Assembly: GCA_018897875.1 (NCBI GenBank)
Contig: JAHIKF010000219.1
Coordinates: forward strand, 1-8,218
From: Pseudomonadota bacterium
Lineage (GTDB): Bacteria > Desulfobacterota > Desulfobaccia > Desulfobaccales > 0-14-0-80-60-11
DNA length: 8,218 bases
Direction: 5' to 3'
Below the pieces are notes generated by a model. It was not told the DNA's origin, did not search any database, and saw only the letters and a list, made by a program, of their open reading frames with translations. Positions 6,264 through 8,218 of the stretch are shown here, one piece after another (positions within the stretch are counted from its first letter, which is position 1; every line of letters starts with the position of its first letter). The position numbers and the translations under genes were made by a program.

Positions 6264-6491
6264 CAGAACGAGCGCCTGCAATTTCCAAACTGGACACTGT
6301 TGATACCATCCGAGAAAAAGGGGCAAGGTCTGGGGGCGACAAGCGCTCCGGGAACTTTTGGGTTTCGGTGGTCTATTTCAAGCAGTTAGCCAGCCCCGGG
6401 ACCGGCAACGGCCTGGACGCGACTGCCGCCACTGCCCCCGGCGCGGTTTTCTCCTTGATTTCCTGGCCCGCATCTCCCAGAATCATAACTT

Positions 6492-7601
6492 ATGATGACT
6501 AACTCCGTGAGCCTTCGTCTAGCGGCCGTCCGGGAGCTGCTGCCCACCCATGAGATTGACGCCCTTCTCGTGTCCGGCCCCGAGAACCGCCGCTATCTGA
6601 GCGGCTTTACCGCGTCTGACCCCAGTTGGGGCATGCTCCTGATTACCCCGGCGGCGGCTTTGCTCCTCACTGACTTTCGCTACCAGGCCTGGGCCCAGCA
6701 GGAAGTCCCGGATTTTGAGGTCCGCATCTACAAGGTCGACCTGGCGGAAACCCTGGGGGAGCACCTCAAGGCTCTTAAGGTACGCCGCCTGGGTTTTGAA
6801 GCGGTGCATCTTACCTACCAGCAGCACCAGCGTCTGACCCAGGCCGTGGCCGACGCCGGGCTCCAGGTGGCCTGGCAGCCCCTGGAGGGGCTGGTGGAGG
6901 GCCTGCGCCAGATAAAGACCGGGGCCGAGCTGGCCGTCATGCGGCGGGCCCTGACTTTGACCGAAACCGTGATGCGCCAGGTGGCGGAAGAACTCGCCCC
7001 GGGCCAGACCGAGCGCCAGGTGGCCTGGGAGATCGAAAAGCGCCTCCGGGAAGGCGGGGCCGAGGGCCTGGCCTTTCCCCCCATCGTCGCGGCCGGACCC
7101 AACAGCGCCCGGCCCCATCACCACCCCGGGGACTATGCCCTCAAGAATGGTGAGCCCATCATCATCGACATGGGGGCCAGAATCGACGGCTACTGTGCCG
7201 ACATGACCCGCACCTTTATTATCGGCCCTGCCGATGAGCACTTCCGGAAGATCTATTCTCTGGTGCGCCAAGCCCAGGCCCGGGCCGAGGCCGGACTCAA
7301 GGCCGGCATGGACAGCCTGGCGGGCGATGGACTGGCCCGGGAGGTGATCGCCGCCGCGGGCTTCGGCGAGGCGTTTGGCCACTCCCTGGGACACGGGGTG
7401 GGGCTGGCGGTGCATGAGACCCCCAACCTGAGCCCGTCCGAGGCCAGGAGAAGTGTGCTCCCGGCCGGGTGCGTGCTCACCGTGGAGCCGGGCATCTACC
7501 TCGCCGGCTGGGGCGGCGTCCGCCTGGAAAACATGGTGCTGCTCCACCCCGAGGGCGCCGAGGTGTTGAATCAACCCGGATATTTTTATGAGTGGGATTA
7601 A
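6492..7601 (+). CDS. M24 family aminopeptidase (Xaa-Pro aminopeptidase/dipeptidase-like)
   Basis: This 369-residue cytoplasmic dinuclear metallopeptidase releases residues next to proline from peptides. The N-terminal creatinase-like domain spans about 1-135 (includes NRRYLSGFTAS and LLTDFRYQAWA). The pita-bread catalytic domain follows. All five metal ligands are visible: D226 in IIDMGA, D237 in CADMTRT, H301 in GHSLGHGVGLAVHE, E332 in TVEPGIY and E346 in GVRLEN. H309 is the likely additional catalytic histidine. Length and motif order fit the short PepP/YqhT-type or PepQ-type proteins; I cannot separate Xaa-Pro aminopeptidase from Xaa-Pro dipeptidase by eye, so I give no symbol. The start is the first of two adjacent ATG codons (6492, 6495), without a good Shine-Dalgarno. 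It is the only intact + strand gene. No efp gene, a frequent neighbour of such peptidases, follows; the TAA runs straight into repeats. Confidence 0.93.
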   Translation: MMTNSVSLRLAAVRELLPTHEIDALLVSGPENRRYLSGFTASDPSWGMLLITPAAALLLTDFRYQAWAQQEVPDFEVRIYKVDLAETLGEHLKALKVRRLGFEAVHLTYQQHQRLTQAVADAGLQVAWQPLEGLVEGLRQIKTGAELAVMRRALTLTETVMRQVAEELAPGQTERQVAWEIEKRLREGGAEGLAFPPIVAAGPNSARPHHHPGDYALKNGEPIIIDMGARIDGYCADMTRTFIIGPADEHFRKIYSLVRQAQARAEAGLKAGMDSLAGDGLAREVIAAAGFGEAFGHSLGHGVGLAVHETPNLSPSEARRSVLPAGCVLTVEPGIYLAGWGGVRLENMVLLHPEGAEVLNQPGYFYEWD

Positions 7602-7606
7602 GGAAG

Positions 7607-7630
7607 GGTGAAAAGGTGAAAAGGGGAAAA
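7607..7630 (+). repeat. GGTGAAAA octamer array after the M24 gene
   Basis: Three tandem octamers, GGTGAAAA, GGTGAAAA, GGGGAAAA, begin five bases after the TAA of the M24 gene. The family and orientation relative to the gene match the array after the lipoprotein TAA (3071-3106). Confidence 0.7.
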
Positions 7631-7640
7631 TGTTATTTCT

Positions 7641-7786
7641 CGTTCCCAAGCTCCTGCTTGGGAACGGAATTATGCCCCAAGCTCGGCTTGGGACCTCTCT
7701 ATTTTATGTACAACCTCCCAAAATTGTGCAAATTTTTCGGCAAGAGGGAACTTGGCAAGTGGTCCCCAAGCAGGAGCTTGGGAACC
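7641..7786. repeat. Composite of TTCCCAAGC palindromes in inverted orientation
   Basis: There are three palindromes. The first (7641-7666) has an 11-bp perfect stem CGTTCCCAAGC / GCTTGGGAACG with loop TCCT. The second (7676-7692) is a shorter stem CCCAAGC / GCTTGGG with loop TCG. The third (7761-7786) is the first in reverse: loop AGGA, the complement of TCCT, with one mismatch in the stem. The outer pair is therefore inverted and encloses 94 bp, a MITE- or REP-pair-like arrangement. Peptides such as LVPKLLLGN read from such repeats are not real proteins. The element's right edge abuts the truncated etfA remnant. Confidence 0.8.
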
Positions 7787-7799
7787 AGGATGTGTGGTG

Positions 7800-7958
7800 G
7801 GTATGGACGGATCAGAGCTGGTGGTAGCCATTAATTCCGACCCCAAGGCCCCGCTGTTTGAGGTGGCGGATATCTGCATTGTCGGGGATTTCCGGGAGAT
7901 TATGCCCCCGTTGCTGGAGGAGCTTCGCCACCGGCTGGGGGGAAAGAAGCCGCATTAA
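7800..7958 (+). pseudogene. etfA: 3' remnant of electron transfer flavoprotein alpha subunit gene
   Basis: The last 52 codons of an etfA-like gene remain, in frame to its TAA. The segment ELVVAINSDPKAPLFEVAD followed by IVGDFREIMPPLLEEL matches the conserved C-terminal end of EtfA, where the protein contacts FAD and the NxDPxAPxFxxAD motif is diagnostic. Homology seems to begin at the GM just before this; upstream the frame runs into the TTCCCAAGC repeat instead of the expected FAD-domain residues (typically a QHLAGM-like stretch). About 270 upstream codons of a normal EtfA (roughly 320 residues) and the partner etfB are absent. A short protein from the ATG at 7803 is possible on paper, but it lacks a ribosome binding site and a complete fold. 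Confidence 0.82.
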
Positions 7959-8060
7959 ATCAGCCAACACCTGACCCCGGCGGAGGTTGAGGCGATTTTC
8001 GATCTCAACCGCTACTTCCGCCACGTAGATGAGATTTTGGCCCGGGTGTTCGGGAAGTGA
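7959..8060 (+). pseudogene. purB: 3' remnant of adenylosuccinate lyase-like gene
   Basis: Immediately after the etfA TAA the same frame continues for 33 codons to a TGA. They read HLTPAEVEAIFDLNRYFRHV followed by DEILARVFGK. This resembles the extreme C-terminus of adenylosuccinate lyases (LTPEEl...FD...yL+hVD.If.RvfG), the purine biosynthesis enzyme that splits SAICAR and adenylosuccinate. No start codon or ribosome binding site precedes it, and some 400 codons are missing. I am sure it is a coding-derived scrap; the purB assignment from so short a stretch is probable, with another member of the fumarase/lyase superfamily as the alternative. Its stop codon lies inside a heptamer array. Confidence 0.6.
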
Positions 8061-8090
8061 GCAGTGAGCCGTGAGCAGTAAGCAGTAATA
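8056..8090 (+). repeat. AGTGAGC heptamer array (long copy)
   Basis: Five tandem heptamers: AGTGAGC, AGTGAGC, CGTGAGC, AGTAAGC, AGTAATA. The first overlaps the stop codon of the purB-like remnant. The family also occurs at 1541-1556. Confidence 0.75.
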
Positions 8091-8218
8091 AAAGATTGAC
8101 GCCCATTTAAGCCCTTCCACCGGCAGGGTCGAGTAGGCAATGATCAGATTTTACTGGTAGTTTTTGCTATTATAATCATATCCAATAGTTATTATTCGGA
8201 TTTAAGGCGTTGATACAT
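8091..8218. other. Terminal stretch without a recognised gene
   Basis: This stretch becomes AT-rich towards the window edge. A TATAAT lies at 8171-8176, with a weak TTTACT 15 bases upstream (8150-8155); this could be a promoter for a + strand gene beyond the window, but the spacing is short. I see nothing else in it. Confidence 0.3.

Larger units (their letters stand above)
5951..6491. other. 541-bp divergent spacer between the HAD and M24 genes
   Basis: This spacer has three parts. The first (5970-6120) is AT-rich and holds the probable HAD promoter; it looks compositionally foreign. The second (6122-6263) is a dispersed CCCTCACCC repeat. The third (6264-6491) returns to higher GC and leads into the M24 gene; open frames cross it, but none gives a protein I recognise, and I see no clear promoter or Shine-Dalgarno for the M24 gene. 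Confidence 0.5.

Noticed and set aside
6028..6299. 12-bp imperfect inverted repeat (CATTGTCCGGTT / AACTGGACACTG) that could be ends of a relic element
   Set aside because: A 10/12 match in a spacer this long is expected by chance a few times; without a transposase fragment or target duplication I do not call it.
6129..6326. Short open frames with PHPDPLPHWGRG- or PSPQPSPPEAGGEG-like peptides
   Set aside because: These are translations of the CCCTCACCC repeat, a known source of false gene calls.
6254..6502. 82-codon open frame upstream of the M24 gene
   Set aside because: It starts in repeat sequence, lacks a ribosome binding site, and the product resembles nothing I know.
6519..7649. 376-codon - strand open frame opposite the M24 peptidase
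   Set aside because: The + strand frame has all five metal ligands; the - strand product has no family features and starts inside repeat sequence.
7630..7827. Short open frame beginning MLFLVPKLLLGN
   Set aside because: This is a translation of the TTCCCAAGC palindromes and their core; the only real coding signal nearby is the etfA remnant in another frame.

Overview
The window looks like a chromosomal piece from a GC-rich, probably anaerobic Gram-negative bacterium. A Desulfobacterota (deltaproteobacterial) lineage is my best guess. This is inference from the rubredoxin, the paired M16 peptidases, the lipoprotein with an outer-membrane-style signal and the style of the dispersed repeats; no rRNA or other phylogenetic marker is present.

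Layout. The left edge carries the 3' end of an IS1595-family (ISXO2-like) transposase on the + strand. Six genes then run on the - strand. In order of transcription, from right to left, they are: a HAD-superfamily phosphatase (5950-5249), a rubredoxin (5252-5091, overlapping the HAD stop as ATGA), signal peptidase I lepB (5033-4296), an orphan ABC-type substrate-binding lipoprotein (4096-3110), a zinc-ligand-bearing M16 peptidase (2949-1621) and a second M16 protein that has lost the zinc motif (1526-213). A 541-bp spacer separates the HAD gene from a divergent M24 aminopeptidase (6492-7601, + strand). Right of that lies degraded DNA: a palindromic repeat element, then the last 52 codons of an etfA-like gene, then directly in the same frame the last 33 codons of a purB-like gene, then a heptamer array and about 130 bp in which I see no gene.

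How the genes fit together. The two M16 proteins probably form one heterodimeric peptidase: the first has HxxEH...E but lacks the C-terminal R/Y pair, and the second lacks HxxEH but has R/Y. LepB processes exported proteins. The HAD gene, rubredoxin and perhaps lepB form a tightly packed transcription unit behind a recognisable sigma-70-like promoter. The other genes are housekeeping or orphan functions without an obvious shared pathway.

The most unusual content is in the spacers. Six unrelated families of small repeats occupy nearly every spacer longer than about 90 bp: AGTGAGC-type heptamers, GGTGAAAA-type octamers, GAAAAC-type heptamers, and three palindromic families (GGGTGGGCA, CCCTCACCC, TTCCCAAGC). 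Five families occur as inverted pairs, and the arrays tend to start within a few bases of a stop codon. One arm of the GAAAAC pair lies inside the lipoprotein gene and encodes the positively charged part of its signal peptide. I do not see a CRISPR array, a phage or a defence system.
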